A stretch of DNA of 64,000 bases, taken from positions 1 to 64,000 of the forward strand of contig CAWBGK010000003.1 in the NCBI GenBank assembly GCA_963788305.1, in the 5' to 3' direction. The position numbers were made by a program, and so were the translations under genes. Positions 38,070 through 48,295 of the stretch are shown piece after piece. This DNA comes from UTCFX2 sp963788305 (lineage in GTDB: Bacteria > Chloroflexota > Anaerolineae > Anaerolineales > UBA4823). Positions within the stretch are counted from its first letter, which is position 1. Each line of letters begins with the position of its first letter. The notes under the pieces are model-generated. The model ran no database searches. It was given only the letters and a program-made list of their open reading frames with translations, and was not told the DNA's origin.

Positions 38070-39910
38070 CGAATCGTTGCGAACGTCCATCGCGTCCCAA
38101 AGACGTCCTTAAATTTGGGGTGGACGGTCAGCTCGACGTATTCCATCCGTCGAGCGAAATCCCGCGCCGTCCTGCGAGCTTGGGCTGAAGTCAGGATCTG
38201 GCGGGCACCCGATCCCGCAGCGTTGCCGACCTGAGAAAATCGCTCGAGCGGCAGGCTGGGGAACATGCCGATCTCGATTGCGCTGCGCAGGTCGAGATAG
38301 GTCCCAAAAGCTCCGGCGACAATGAACCGGTCGATCTGCTCGTATCCGATCCCGGCCTCAACCAGCAGGATTTCAACGCCGGCGCGGATTGCAGCCTTGG
38401 CCAGCAAAATCTCATGGATGTCCCTGCGGTTGATCGTGATTGCACGCCCGGTGCCGACTTTTTCTGCTGGGACAAGGACAAATTCACACTGCCTTCCGCT
38501 GCCCAGCACACCAGGCACACCTTCAGCCATGACCCCCCGGCGATTAATGATCCCCGTGCGGGCCATTTCAGCGACCGCATCGAGGATGCCCGAGCCGCAG
38601 ATCCCCACCGGGGGCTGCCCTCCGATGGTGTACGTCCGGACTGCCTCACCATCGATCCTCACGCTCTCTATGGCGCCTTCTGCAGCGCGCATCCCTTCCC
38701 GGATATGCGCACCTTCGAAAGCTGGTCCCGATGCGCAGGAACAGCATCTGATTTGTCCCTGATGGACCAGGGAGATTTCGGTGTTGGTACCGATATCCAC
38801 GGCTATCACAGTATCCTGGGCGTTATAAGCTTCCGTCGCCAGGACCATAGCGACATGATCCGCGCCGACATATCCGGCGATATTAGCGGGAAGATAGATA
38901 GATGCACCTGGCGCCAGCTTCAGCCCGATCTCCTGGGCAGGGATTTCCAGCGGCGCGCTGACAGCTGGAACAAATGGCAGCAAACCAAGCTGCTGCACAG
39001 GCAGCCCTGCAAACAGGTGGTGCATGGCGGTGTTTCCCACCACTACGGCTTCGATGACCTGTTCGGGAACGAAACCCGCCTCTTCGCACATCTCAGAAGT
39101 CAAGGTATTCAGGGTTTCTACAATCCGCTCCTGAAGCGTGGAGCGCCCTTTTGCGTGTTCCATGCAGTAGAATATCCGGCTGATCACATCTTCGCCAAAG
39201 TGGATTTGCGGATTCATCGCACTCTGCCGTTTCAGGATCTCACCGCTCGCCAGGTTAATCAGGTAAGCAGCCACTTTCGTGGTGCCAATATCGACTGCCA
39301 GTCCCAGGAATTCAGACCCGGGTGGAAGGACAGCACGCACTTCCCCTGCGCGGACTGCGCAGCGGGCTTTCCACTTCCATTCTCGTACTTGATCGGAAAG
39401 TGATGTCAGGATCGAGTATGGGATCGCAGCGGATGAGGTAGCCTGATCAGAGCTCGGTCCCAGAAGTTTCTGCAAGGCATCTTCAAACCTCGCGGCATCT
39501 GAACGCAGGTCACCAAGATCAGGCGGCGCAAGTTCCAGGTCGCAGAATTTAAAAGCCTGGTCCGAAAACGGGCTGACCTCCACCCCTTCAAGCTGCAAGC
39601 GCTGCGGTGTAGTTAGCGAGCCCGGCGGGATATGGACCTTGGCAGAAGCCAGGACCTCGGTCTGGCAAGCTAACCTCCATCCCGAAATCAGCTCGGACGA
39701 TGTAAAGGCGGCTTCCTCTACAAGGGTTACCTTTGAAAAAGAATCTTCCAGCACCTGGACCTGGCAGCGTTCGCAGGTCCCGATGCCTCCACAAACTGCA
39801 ACAATCTCAATACCGGCAAGACGGGCAGCGTCCAGGATGGTGGTACCCGCTTTGACCTCCACACGCCGTCCGATTGGCTCAAAATCAATTCTAACTATGT
39901 TTTCCGGCAT
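38070..39910 (-). CDS. RACo/RamA-like corrinoid activation protein (2Fe-2S ferredoxin plus ASKHA ATPase)
   Basis: A reductive activator of about 610 residues that would restore Co(I) in corrinoid proteins at the expense of ATP. The N-terminal 2Fe-2S domain has Cys40, Cys46, Cys49 (VCGGIGTCERCQVQVL) and Cys82 (WRLACQTEV). After a linker, the ASKHA/DUF4445 domain has LAVDIGTTKVAAYLINL, VVVGNTAMHHLFAGL, VIAVDIGTNTEISLVHQG, GICGSGILDAVAEM and FIVAGAFGTYLDLRSAIEIG. The start at 39910 has a weak AAAAGG upstream. Near the end (VELTVHPKFKDVF) the frame runs on into the antisense strand of the convergent amidohydrolase gene, so I place the end near 38070, where another frame stops; one indel there is likely. 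Confidence 0.88.
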
Positions 39911-39938
39911 GAGACAACGCCTTTTCACAAAAAGAACC

Positions 39939-39980
39939 TTCAGGCGAGCACCCGTGCTATCGCTGGAGCGCTCGCCTGAA
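39939..39980 (-). terminator. Intrinsic terminator/attenuator between MtmB-like copy 2 and the RACo-like gene
   Basis: TTCAGGCGAGC (39939-39949) and GCTCGCCTGAA (39970-39980) are exact reverse complements with a 20-base loop. Reading the minus strand, GGTTCTTTTTG follows the stem. Its place between the two genes suggests that the activator, needed in small amounts, is expressed by read-through. Confidence 0.72.
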
Positions 39981-39990
39981 AATGGTTGGA

Positions 39991-41379
39991 TTAGAAATTA
40001 TCGAGCGGAATGCCCAGCTCGCGGACTTCCTGCTTGACTTCGCGGTAGATGCGCTCCCATTCTTCAGTAGGAGTGTGGGTCGTCATATCGTAAGCTTTTT
40101 GATAAGGTAAACCGTAATCTGGGTCTTTGAGTTTACCCTCGTACAGCGGCAGAAGCTGTTTGACGATTTCGTTTACCTGGTGCGGGTCCATACCAGATGC
40201 TTTGTGCGTGACCTCGGCGGTGAAGCGGCACTCCAATGGAGTGATGTAATCGTTCAGTTTACCGCCAGCCGTGCGCGGACCTGTCGAAACAGAGGCGCCG
40301 CTGCACGCCAGTGTCGCCTGACCAGCGGCAATTTCATACAACAACGTGCGCGTACAAGGACCGCTGACATCATTGGCTATGTTATGGATCAGGATGTGGG
40401 TGTTGCGAGACAGGGCTTGGGTGACCATGCTCAGAGCCCACAACCCTTCGCGGTTGACATTCGCCAGGTAGCGCGCGTCGTAAATCTCACCACCGCCGAC
40501 ATGATTCTGCAGGATGGCATACGATAGAATTGAGCAGGCGACGTTCGAGATCACCGCACCCTCGGCAGGACCTGGCATACCACCGATCATCGCCGGAGAA
40601 TCGGCCTTGATCATCCCACCCATATTCAAGGTGTGGACAACCTTGTTAAGCGTGCGGTAGTCGATCTTCATCTCGAAGGGAACAGGATCAAGGCAAGATC
40701 GGTGGGGAGAAAGCCACCCGGTGTACCGTATGCGCCGAACTGGCCGTACTCGGTGACCGCTGAGATCGAGCCGATTGCGCCCATGCCCGGCCGTCCGGCC
40801 AGGTGGCGTGCTTGACGGTGCAGCTGGCCGTGGACATATCCCATCAACGTCTCCCATGGAGTCCCGGAGAGGACTTCATGTCCGCGCACGGTGGTCAGCG
40901 AGCCGGCTTCGAGGATATCGACTTCACTCTCGCGGGCGATGTTCGTGACCAGCGGAAGGTAGATGTCTTCAGAGAGGGTGATGCCAAGCGAGCAAGCCTG
41001 CTTGCAAGGATAAGGGTCGCCAGGCGTGCGGGATTTGATCCAGGTGCCATCTTTGCCCTCACCGACAAAAACCTCGGATGGGGCGAATTTCAGGGCGTTT
41101 TCCAGCTCTTCTTGCGAGACCCTGATGATGCGCTCGGTGTCGTCCACCCAGTAGCCCAGCTCGAGCGCGAGCTCGAAACCAGCCTGATAAAAACGGTCGG
41201 CCAGTGCGTAGTCGGTGTTGACCGGATTGTTGACATCACAGGTGTTTTCAAGCTTGATGATCCTTCAAAATCCGCCGAATCGAGCCGCGAACTTTCTTTA
41301 GGTCCCAATCTTTTGCTGTGCAGTATTCTCCGTTATGAGCCCGTTCCAGGATTTCATAAATATCTGGTTTGTTCTGCAT
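39991..41379 (-). CDS. MtmB-family methyltransferase lacking pyrrolysine (copy 2), frameshifted
   Basis: A paralogue of the copy at 33725-35113, about 462 residues once two frame changes (near 41250 and 40680) are repaired. It begins MQNKPDIYEILERAHNGEYC after GGAGATATCAA, and shows VDDTERIIRVSQEELENAL, LSGTPWETLMGYVHGQLHRQ, FEMKIDYRTLNKVVHTLNMG and EVTHKASGMDPHQVNEIVKQ. At the pyrrolysine position the segment reads AGRPGMGAIGSIS with Ile (codon ATC, 40773-40775). It lies 30 bp after a corrinoid-protein gene, its likely partner, and downstream of a complete molybdenum hydroxylase. Copies 1 and 2 are much closer to each other than to copy 3. Confidence 0.85.
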
Positions 41380-41408
41380 TTGATATCTCCACTTTATCTG
41401 TTGGCGAG

Positions 41409-42113
41409 CTATTGAGAAAGCAGCGCGTTTTCCAGGATCGGCTTGTCGAAGGGAGGACGCTTGCCACCTTCAACCAGCTTGAGGCACAACGCGACGGCAT
41501 CCTTGGCATCGCGGCCGTAACCGTCCGCTCCAACCTTCTCAGTCCATTCCGGTGTGATCGGACCGCCGCCAACGATGCAGAAGAAATCCTGGCGCTTACC
41601 CATCGATTTCAAGGTTTCGATAACCATGCGCTGATAGGGCATCGAAGTCGTAATCAGAGTCGACATGGCAATGATGTCGGCATTTTCTCTTATGGCCGCT
41701 TCGATGAATGCCTTGGGGTGGCAGTTCACACCCAGGTCTATCACCGAAAAGCCGTTGGCTGCCAGGACAGCCATCACAAGGTTCTTGCCGATGTCGTGAT
41801 TGTCGCCGTACACAACCCCGATCACCACCTTGCCCTTGCGGGAGAGCTGTGCCCCAGAAGAATCGATATGAGACATCAGGACTTCCATGGCCAACTTTGC
41901 GGCGTCGCCTGCCAGCACCAGCTCAGGCAGGTATACAAGGCCATCTCGGTACTGATCGCCGATCTCATTCATCGCAGGCTGGATGCTGGCGTTGACCACT
42001 TCAAGCGGTCCCATGCCGGCTTCAAGCGCGGCCATAGCTGTATCACGTGCAATAATTTCTTCGCCTTCGAGCACTGCTTTTTTCAATTGTTGCATTAATT
42101 CTTCGTTTGACAT
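41409..42113 (-). CDS. Corrinoid (methylcobamide-carrying) protein, MtmC/MttC type (copy 1)
   Basis: An intact 234-residue cobalamin-binding protein that would carry the methyl group between methyltransferases. The N-terminal helical cap domain (residues about 1-90) is followed by the Rossmann-type B12 domain with the signature GDNHDIGKNLV, in which His106 would be the lower cobalt ligand, then IIAMSTLITTSMPY (SxL motif) and FFCIVGGGPITPEW (GG motif). It lies between the molybdenum hydroxylase large subunit and the second MtmB-like gene, 30 bp from the latter, and is therefore the expected partner of that enzyme. Confidence 0.92.
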   Translation of the reverse strand: MSNEELMQQLKKAVLEGEEIIARDTAMAALEAGMGPLEVVNASIQPAMNEIGDQYRDGLVYLPELVLAGDAAKLAMEVLMSHIDSSGAQLSRKGKVVIGVVYGDNHDIGKNLVMAVLAANGFSVIDLGVNCHPKAFIEAAIRENADIIAMSTLITTSMPYQRMVIETLKSMGKRQDFFCIVGGGPITPEWTEKVGADGYGRDAKDAVALCLKLVEGGKRPPFDKPILENALLSQ

Positions 42114-42181
42114 CTCTAACTCCTTTTCTTTTCTATCCCTGTTAAAACTTTTGATTGATTCAAAAATGATTATCGATCGGT

Positions 42182-44477
42182 TTAGGAGCGATTTGATTGA
42201 TTGCGAATCGCATTGTACAATCGCTCCGGGGTAATTGGCGTTTCAGTGACGTGCACGCCGATCGCGTCTAAAATTGCATTTGCCAGCGCCGGCGCCGGTG
42301 GGATCATCGTCGGCTCACCGATGCCCTTCGCACCGTATGGTCCGCGTTCCTCCGGCACTTCGATAAAGCTGCTCTTGATCGGAAAAGACATGTCCAGCGC
42401 GGTCGGCAGGCGGTAATCCACAAAGGATGGATTCATGATCTTGCCGTCCTTGACGATCAGCTCTTCGAACAACCCATATCCAATCCCCTGAACAACTCCT
42501 CCTTCCACCTGGCCTTCGATCCCGGTCTTGTTGAGCACCTGTCCAACGTCATGGCAGGCGGTATAGTTGAGCACTTTCACTTTTCCTGTTTCGGGGTCGA
42601 CTTCGACCTCGACAACATGGGTGGCAAAAGTAAAGGAGCCGGTCGGCCGCTCACTCATAACCTTCACCGACTTTGTGATCATGAGGCGGGTTAATCAGGA
42701 CTGCCCCGCGCCCAGAATCGGCCCCTGACTTCGCAGGAAGGTGGCTTCGAAAGCGATATCGGCTACTGTTTTGGTGATGTTCGGTTGATTTTTATCAAAG
42801 ACCTTCTCGTCTTTGATGACGATATCTTCCGGGCTGCATTCCATGCTTTCTGCCGCGATCACAGCGATCTGGTTTCGAACGTCTATGGCAGCCTTGTAGA
42901 CCGCATTCCCGGCGTCAAAGATCGTCCGGCTGGCGATCGAGCCGGTATCATAGGGTGAGGAATCCGAATCCTGGGCAGCAATTCCAATTTTTTCAATCGG
43001 GTATACCCAGCGTCTCTGCTGCGATCTGCATCAGGACGGTCAGGTTCCCGGTGCCCAGGTCGGTGACCCCGGTGAGGATGCTTACAGTGCCGTCTGCATT
43101 TAAGCGCAGAAACGCAGAAGATGCCAGGAAACCAGTGTTTAGCATCGAGTTAGCCAGTCCGATGCCGTGGTTCTTCGGCAGCTTGCCCTTTTTCTCATAA
43201 TAACCAGAGAGTTTGAGTGCTTCGTCCATCGTTTCATTGAGATGAACCGAGCGAAGCGCTTGCGTGGTCAGATAGATCTCACCTTCCTGGACCATGTTCA
43301 TGCGGCGGAATTCGATCGGGTCCAGGTCAAGCTCGCGTGCAATGATATCCATCTGGCCTTCGGTCGCCCAGGCCATCTCCATCCCACCGTAACCGCGCAT
43401 GCAGCCCCAATCGGGGTTGTTTGTGTAAATAGCACGGCCCCTCGCCCTTACATTGGGAATATGATATGGTCCAGGGGCGTAGGTGATCGCGTGAATTACC
43501 ATACCCAGAGCGTGATCGGAGTAGGCACCCATGTCCGAAAGCACATCCACTTCCTTTGCCACCAGGCGCCCGTCTTTTTTGACGCCTGTTTTGACGTGGA
43601 ACACAAAACCGGCACGCGGATGGGTAGCTGTGAATTCCTCCTCGCGAGTAAGCTCGATTTTCACCGGGGCATTGGATTCGCGCGCCAGCAATGCGCAGAT
43701 ACCTTCATGCAGGGTCTTCAATTTTCCCCCAAACCCGGCACCAAGCCAGGCTGGGACGACGCGCACCTGGGTCTGCGGGAGATCTAACGACGTGCAAAGC
43801 TCAGAGTGGCAGACGCTGAGCTGCTGCGTACCCGTATAGACGGTCAGCTTGCCGTTAAAATCATATTCAGCCAGGCAGGCATGCGGCTCGAGAGATGCCT
43901 GGTGCATCGGATTGGTTTTGTAAGTGTGCTCAAAGATATAATCGGCTTCGGCGAAACCAAGGTCAACATCACCCATGCTGACCCTCGCGTCCATGCAGAC
44001 GTTGTCGTATTTGATATAGTCATAAATCCCTTTATATGACCTCACGTCCGGATGGATCAGCGGCGCGTTGGGTTTCAGCGCTTCATCGATGCTCAGGACC
44101 GAAGGAAGTTCTTCATATTCCACTTCGATCAGGCGGATCGCTTTTTCAGCAATCTTCTTAGATGTGGCCGCGACCGCCGCAACCGGCTCACCAATGTGGC
44201 GTACTCGATCGCGGGCAAAGATAGTGCGGTCAAAAATGTACAGACCGTAGAGCCGGGCAGGCGCATCCGCAGCCGTGATCACCGCTCGAACGCCTTCCAG
44301 TGCTCTTGCTTTGCTGGTATCTATGCGCAGGATTTTGGCGTGTGTCCGGTCGCTGAATAAAATCTTCCCATGCAGCATCCCCGGGCGGCTGAGATCCGTG
44401 ATGTATTTCGCCTGACCGGTGACTTTAATCTGACCGTCAAAGCGCGGCACAGCTTTACCAATAAGAGAATATGCCAT
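42182..44477 (-). CDS. Xanthine dehydrogenase-family molybdopterin subunit (copy 2), frameshifted
   Basis: The large Mo-cofactor subunit of the second hydroxylase, about 765 residues. It begins MAYSLIGKAVPRFDGQIKVT and contains VVPAWLGAGFGGKLKTLHEG, MRGYGGMEMAWATEGQMDII and GVTDLGTGNLTVLMQIAAET; after frame changes near 43000 and 42680 it continues KIGIAAQDSDSSPYDTGSIA and SERPTGSFTFATHVVEVEVD. The catalytic Glu is in PYGAKGIGEPTMIPPAPALA. Its ATG overlaps the end of the 2Fe-2S gene. It differs in detail from copy 1, so the two enzymes probably oxidise different substrates or positions. Confidence 0.88.
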
Positions 44478-44950
44478 TATTTGCCTCCGATCTGTTCAGC
44501 AGCCGATTGGACCGCCTCGACAATTTTCTGGTACCCGGTGCAGCGGCACAGATTGCCAGAGATTCCCAGCCGGATTTCTTCCTCAGTGGGATGCGGGTTT
44601 TCATCCAGCAGTGCTTTGGTCGCCAGCACCAGGCCCGGCGTACAGTAGCCGCACTGGACGGCTTGATAGTCGAGGAAGCTCTGCTGGATCGGGTGGAGCT
44701 TGCCGTCTTTTTCCATGCCTTCGATGGTCAAGATGGATTTGCCTGCAGCCGCTTCAGCAAGGATAAGGCAGGATGTCACCAGGCGACCGTCCATTATAAC
44801 GGAGCAGGCTCCACAATCCCCGGTTCCGCAGCCTTTTTTCGTCCCAGTCAAGCCGATTTTTTCTCGCAGCACGTCAACCAGAAGATCATCAGGATCCACT
44901 TCAACGGAATAGCGAGTGTCATTGACAAGCAGTGTAATAGTCTTGGACAT
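44477..44950 (-). CDS. 2Fe-2S subunit of molybdenum hydroxylase (copy 2)
   Basis: An intact 157-residue CoxS-type electron-transfer subunit with two clusters. The first cluster is ligated by GCGTGDCGACSVIMDG and SCL; the second by QCGYCTPGLVLATKALL and NLCRCTGYQKIVEAV. It begins MSKTITLLVNDTRYSVEVDP and lies 15 bp after the FAD subunit gene, with a stop overlapping the start of the Mo subunit gene. This gives the normal FAD, Fe-S, Mo gene order. Confidence 0.93.
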   Translation of the reverse strand: MSKTITLLVNDTRYSVEVDPDDLLVDVLREKIGLTGTKKGCGTGDCGACSVIMDGRLVTSCLILAEAAAGKSILTIEGMEKDGKLHPIQQSFLDYQAVQCGYCTPGLVLATKALLDENPHPTEEEIRLGISGNLCRCTGYQKIVEAVQSAAEQIGGK

Positions 44951-44965
44951 TTCATTTCCCCAGGA

Positions 44966-45818
44966 TTAAGGATTAAGGACTTGCTTCAGTGCGCGCTTTG
45001 TCAGGATTTCAACAATCCCTGTGCGGTATTCGGCTGTCGAGCGCACATCGCTGATCGGCCGAGCAGTTAGAGCGGCCATTTGGGCGGCTGTTCGTATCGC
45101 TTCGCCGTCAATTATCGAGGTCTCGAGCAGATACTTCTCAACATGCGGTAGGCGAATCGGTGTGGGAGCCACCGCACCCAGGGCAATCCGCAACTGGCGA
45201 GGCGCCTTGGGAGCAAAGAACGCAGCAACACCTACGACCGCCAGATCCATCGCCCGCCGTGGGCAGTGCTTCAGGTATACGGCGAGCGCCTCCTCAGGCG
45301 GGGTTGGGATGAAAATCGAGACCAGCAGGTCGCCCTGTTTCAGAACGGTCTGTCCGGGTCCGATAAAGAATTCTTCAAGCGGAACCGAGTGACGTTCGCC
45401 GATTCGACTCGAACTCCACCGCAGCGTTCAGGACAAGCAGCGGCGCTGAAGTGTCGGCAGACGGGGCGGCGTTGCACAGATTGCCCCCCAGGGTGGCCAG
45501 GTTGCGGATCTGCGGCGAACCTACCTGGACGGCCCCCTGGACAAGGGCGCTCATCGCTGGTCCCTGGAGCAATGGGGAACGGACGATATCGGCCAGGCGG
45601 GTAGCCGCTCCAATTCGCACCCCGCCCGTTTCAGCCCTGACCCCAGACAGCTCAGCGATATCGCTGACATCGACCAGATGGATCGGCTGAACGTTCATCC
45701 TTGGGGCTTTTAAGAGGATATCCGTCCCGCCGGCGATCACCCGGCTGCCGGGTTTCGCAAGAAGCTCGCAAGCTTCCCTGATCGTCCCGGCTCGCTGATA
45801 ATCTTGGATTTCACTCAT
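44966..45818 (-). CDS. FAD-binding subunit of molybdenum hydroxylase (copy 2), one frameshift
   Basis: A CoxM-type flavin subunit of about 284 residues. The FAD motifs are VIAGGTDILLKAPRM near residue 30 and SPQIRNLATLGGNLCNAAPS near residue 110. A frame change near 45400 separates the FAD domain from the remainder, which reads PLEEFFIGPGQTVLKQGDLL, then FFAPKAPRQLRIALGAVAPT and the C-terminal RPISDVRSTAEYRTGIVEIL, the same ending seen before the linker of the fused copy 1 protein. It follows an 8-oxoguanine deaminase-like gene in the same direction. Confidence 0.86.
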
Positions 45819-45869
45819 TAATCCTATCTCCCAGTTTAGCTCTTTGAATTATTTCAGTATCTTATCTAC

Positions 45870-47288
45870 TTAGTCATCGAAAGGAAAAGCGCGGCGCCAT
45901 ACCAGACGGCTCAAGTTTACGTCATAGCGTTTTTCAGTACGACGGACGAGCGCCTCTGCGAGTTGATTCTGGCGCTCGATCAGCGCCGGCAAGTCGATCC
46001 CGACGAGCTGGCTGTTTTCAACTCGAATTTTTCCGTTCACAATCGACAGGTCTACTTCTCCGGCAGCACACAGCACAAGCGCCGCCAGCGGATCGTGCAG
46101 CCCGCCGGCAAAGGAAAGCCGGTTCATTTTCACGGCGATGATATCCGCGGCTTTGCCAGGGGCGATCACGCCAAGCTCAGGCCGGTTCAAAAGGCGTGCG
46201 CTTCCCAAAGTGGCCAGCTCCAGCGCCTGGGTGGGCGCCAGCGCGTTTGCGCCGTAGGCCACTCGCTGGAGCAGCAAGGCGGTGCGGACTTCATCCAGCA
46301 TGTTGGATGAGTTGTTCGAGGCGCTGCCGTCCACCGCCATGCCGATCGTGACGCCTTTTTTCAGCATCGGGTTGACTTTGCAGATGCCCGAAGCCAGGAA
46401 CTGGTTCGAGCACGGGCAGTGTGCAATCGCCGTCCCGGTCGAAGCCATGATCTCGATATCCTCATCATCAAGGACAACACCATGTGCATACCAGACATCC
46501 GGGCCAACCCATCCAAGATTTTCCGCCATCTTGACCGAGCTCATCCCAAAACGCTCCATCACATAGCGGTGATCGTCCATGTTTTCGGCGAGATGCGTGT
46601 GACTGCTGACGTTGTACCGGCGCGCCAATCCGATGCTCTCGCGCATCACCCGCTCGCTGACGGAGAAAGGCGAACACGGCGCGTTGGCGATCCGAACCAT
46701 CGCACCCTGACTTGGATCGTGATACTTGCGGATCAGTCGTTCGGTATCCTCAAGGATGTCATCCTCTTTTTCAACGATGTGATCGGGAGGCAAACCACCC
46801 TGGCTCTGCCCGATCGAGAAGCTGCCGCGCGCCAGGTGGAAACGAATCCCAATTTCCTTCGCTGCCTCAATCTCTGTGTCAAACTTCATATCGTTGACCT
46901 TCAGATAACTGTGGTCAACGCTGGTCGTGCAGCCCGAGAGCAAAAGCTCGGCGTGCGCAGTCATCGTCGCAACGTACTGGTCCTCATCTGTGACTTCACT
47001 CATCAACAGGTACAGGTCGTGCAGCCATGGGAAAAGCGAAGCGTTCTGCATACTGGGTACATTGCGAAGCAAAGTCTGGAAGTTATGATGGTGGGTGCTG
47101 ATCAAACCAGGGAGGACGACATACCCGCCCAGGTCAATTCGCCGGTCGGCATAGGTAGGCTCCTGCCCGGCTATCCCCACATCAGCAATCGCTCCATCAC
47201 GCACAAGCACCCAGGCGTCGTTCAGCCTTCGGCGGTGTTCGTCAAACGTGGCAAGGGTATGGATGTGTTCTAAGAGCAATGTGGTCAT
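45870..47288 (-). CDS. 8-oxoguanine deaminase-like amidohydrolase (copy B)
   Basis: An intact 472-residue COG0402 hydrolase very similar to the gene at 36652-38068. It begins MTTLLLEHIHTLATFDEHRR; the metal residues are in PGLISTHHHNFQTLLRN, SSHTHLAENMDD, WYAHGVVLDDED and MAVDGSASNNSSNML. The block ARGSFSIGQSQGGLPPDHIV is the mark of the 8-oxoguanine deaminase group. It sits between a BMP-type importer (17 bp downstream of the last permease gene) and the second molybdenum hydroxylase, which suggests that import, deamination and ring hydroxylation act on one compound class. Substrate identity needs biochemistry. Confidence 0.9.
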   Translation of the reverse strand: MTTLLLEHIHTLATFDEHRRRLNDAWVLVRDGAIADVGIAGQEPTYADRRIDLGGYVVLPGLISTHHHNFQTLLRNVPSMQNASLFPWLHDLYLLMSEVTDEDQYVATMTAHAELLLSGCTTSVDHSYLKVNDMKFDTEIEAAKEIGIRFHLARGSFSIGQSQGGLPPDHIVEKEDDILEDTERLIRKYHDPSQGAMVRIANAPCSPFSVSERVMRESIGLARRYNVSSHTHLAENMDDHRYVMERFGMSSVKMAENLGWVGPDVWYAHGVVLDDEDIEIMASTGTAIAHCPCSNQFLASGICKVNPMLKKGVTIGMAVDGSASNNSSNMLDEVRTALLLQRVAYGANALAPTQALELATLGSARLLNRPELGVIAPGKAADIIAVKMNRLSFAGGLHDPLAALVLCAAGEVDLSIVNGKIRVENSQLVGIDLPALIERQNQLAEALVRRTEKRYDVNLSRLVWRRAFPFDD

Positions 47289-47305
47289 GCAAATTCCTCA
47301 GCTGC

Positions 47306-48295
47306 TTATCGAAACCGACGATCGTACGGTCGTCCAAGCGCGGCTGGCGCTTCAATTCCTTTTGGTCGGACGAGCAAGACCACGATCGTCAGCACATACG
47401 GCAGCATCAGCAGGAACTCATAGGGTATTGTTTGCGAACCCAGGCCGACCTGGCTGAGAGCCTGGATGCGGTACTGGATAGAATCCGCCATGCCAAATAA
47501 GAGCGCGCCAAAAAGCGCCAGTTTCGGGCTTCGCCATCGGGCAAAAATGACCAGCGCCACCGCGATCCACCCTTTTCCAGCTGTGATATTCTCGCGGAAC
47601 ATGCCAAGCTGCGCAACTGTGAGCACTGCGCCGGCCAGTCCTACCATTGCGGTCCCGATCAAGAGCGCAGCATAACGGGTGCCAAATACGTTCACGCCAG
47701 AAGTCTCGGCTGCGCCTGGGTTTTCACCGACGGCGCGATTCTTTTGGCCCCAGGTGGTGCGGTAGAGGAAATACCAGACCAGCACTGTGAGTAGCAAGGC
47801 CATATAGACTGTGATGTCATAGCTGAACAACAGCTCACCCAGGACTGGGATGCTGCTGAGCAGCGGAATCTCCACCGGTGCAAAGCCTTCCAACCGCTCT
47901 GAAAGCGAGACGAAAGCCTGGCGATAGATATAATTTGAGAATCCAAGGCCGAACACAACCAGTGTAATCCCGCTGATCACCTGGTCGGTTCGTAAGGTGA
48001 TCGTCAGCCAGCCCATCAGCAAGCCCATGACCATCCCGGCAATTATCCCGGCAAGCAGCCCCAGCCAGGGGCTCCAGGCAGCCAGGCTGCCGCCGCTGTT
48101 TTCAAAGTAGAAGGCGGTCATGAAACCAAAAACTGCGCCAATCGACATGACCCCTTCGAGACCGAGGTTCATGATCCCCGAGCATTCTGTGACAATTTCA
48201 CCGAGGACGGCAAGCAGCACCGGGATGGCCAGAGTAACCCCGGTGGTGATCAGTGCAATGAGAAATCCCTGGTTAAGAATCAGGCTCCAGTCCAT
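47306..48295 (-). CDS. BMP-type ABC transporter permease B (copy 2)
   Basis: An intact 329-residue permease, equivalent to the one at 25010-25957. It begins MDWSLILNQGFLIALITTGV; landmarks are EIVTECSGIMNLGLEGVMSI, GENPGAAETSGVNVFGTRYA (coupling loop) and NITAGKGWIAVALVIFARWR. It overlaps the upstream permease gene by 16 bp. Copies 1 and 2 are diverged paralogues, so the two importers may have different ligands or affinities. Confidence 0.9.
   Translation of the reverse strand: MDWSLILNQGFLIALITTGVTLAIPVLLAVLGEIVTECSGIMNLGLEGVMSIGAVFGFMTAFYFENSGGSLAAWSPWLGLLAGIIAGMVMGLLMGWLTITLRTDQVISGITLVVFGLGFSNYIYRQAFVSLSERLEGFAPVEIPLLSSIPVLGELLFSYDITVYMALLLTVLVWYFLYRTTWGQKNRAVGENPGAAETSGVNVFGTRYAALLIGTAMVGLAGAVLTVAQLGMFRENITAGKGWIAVALVIFARWRSPKLALFGALLFGMADSIQYRIQALSQVGLGSQTIPYEFLLMLPYVLTIVVLLVRPKGIEAPAALGRPYDRRFR

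Noticed and set aside
41983..42234. Small plus-strand gene near the corrinoid and hydroxylase genes
   Set aside because: It is antisense to two conserved genes and their short spacer, and has no ribosome-binding site or family match.
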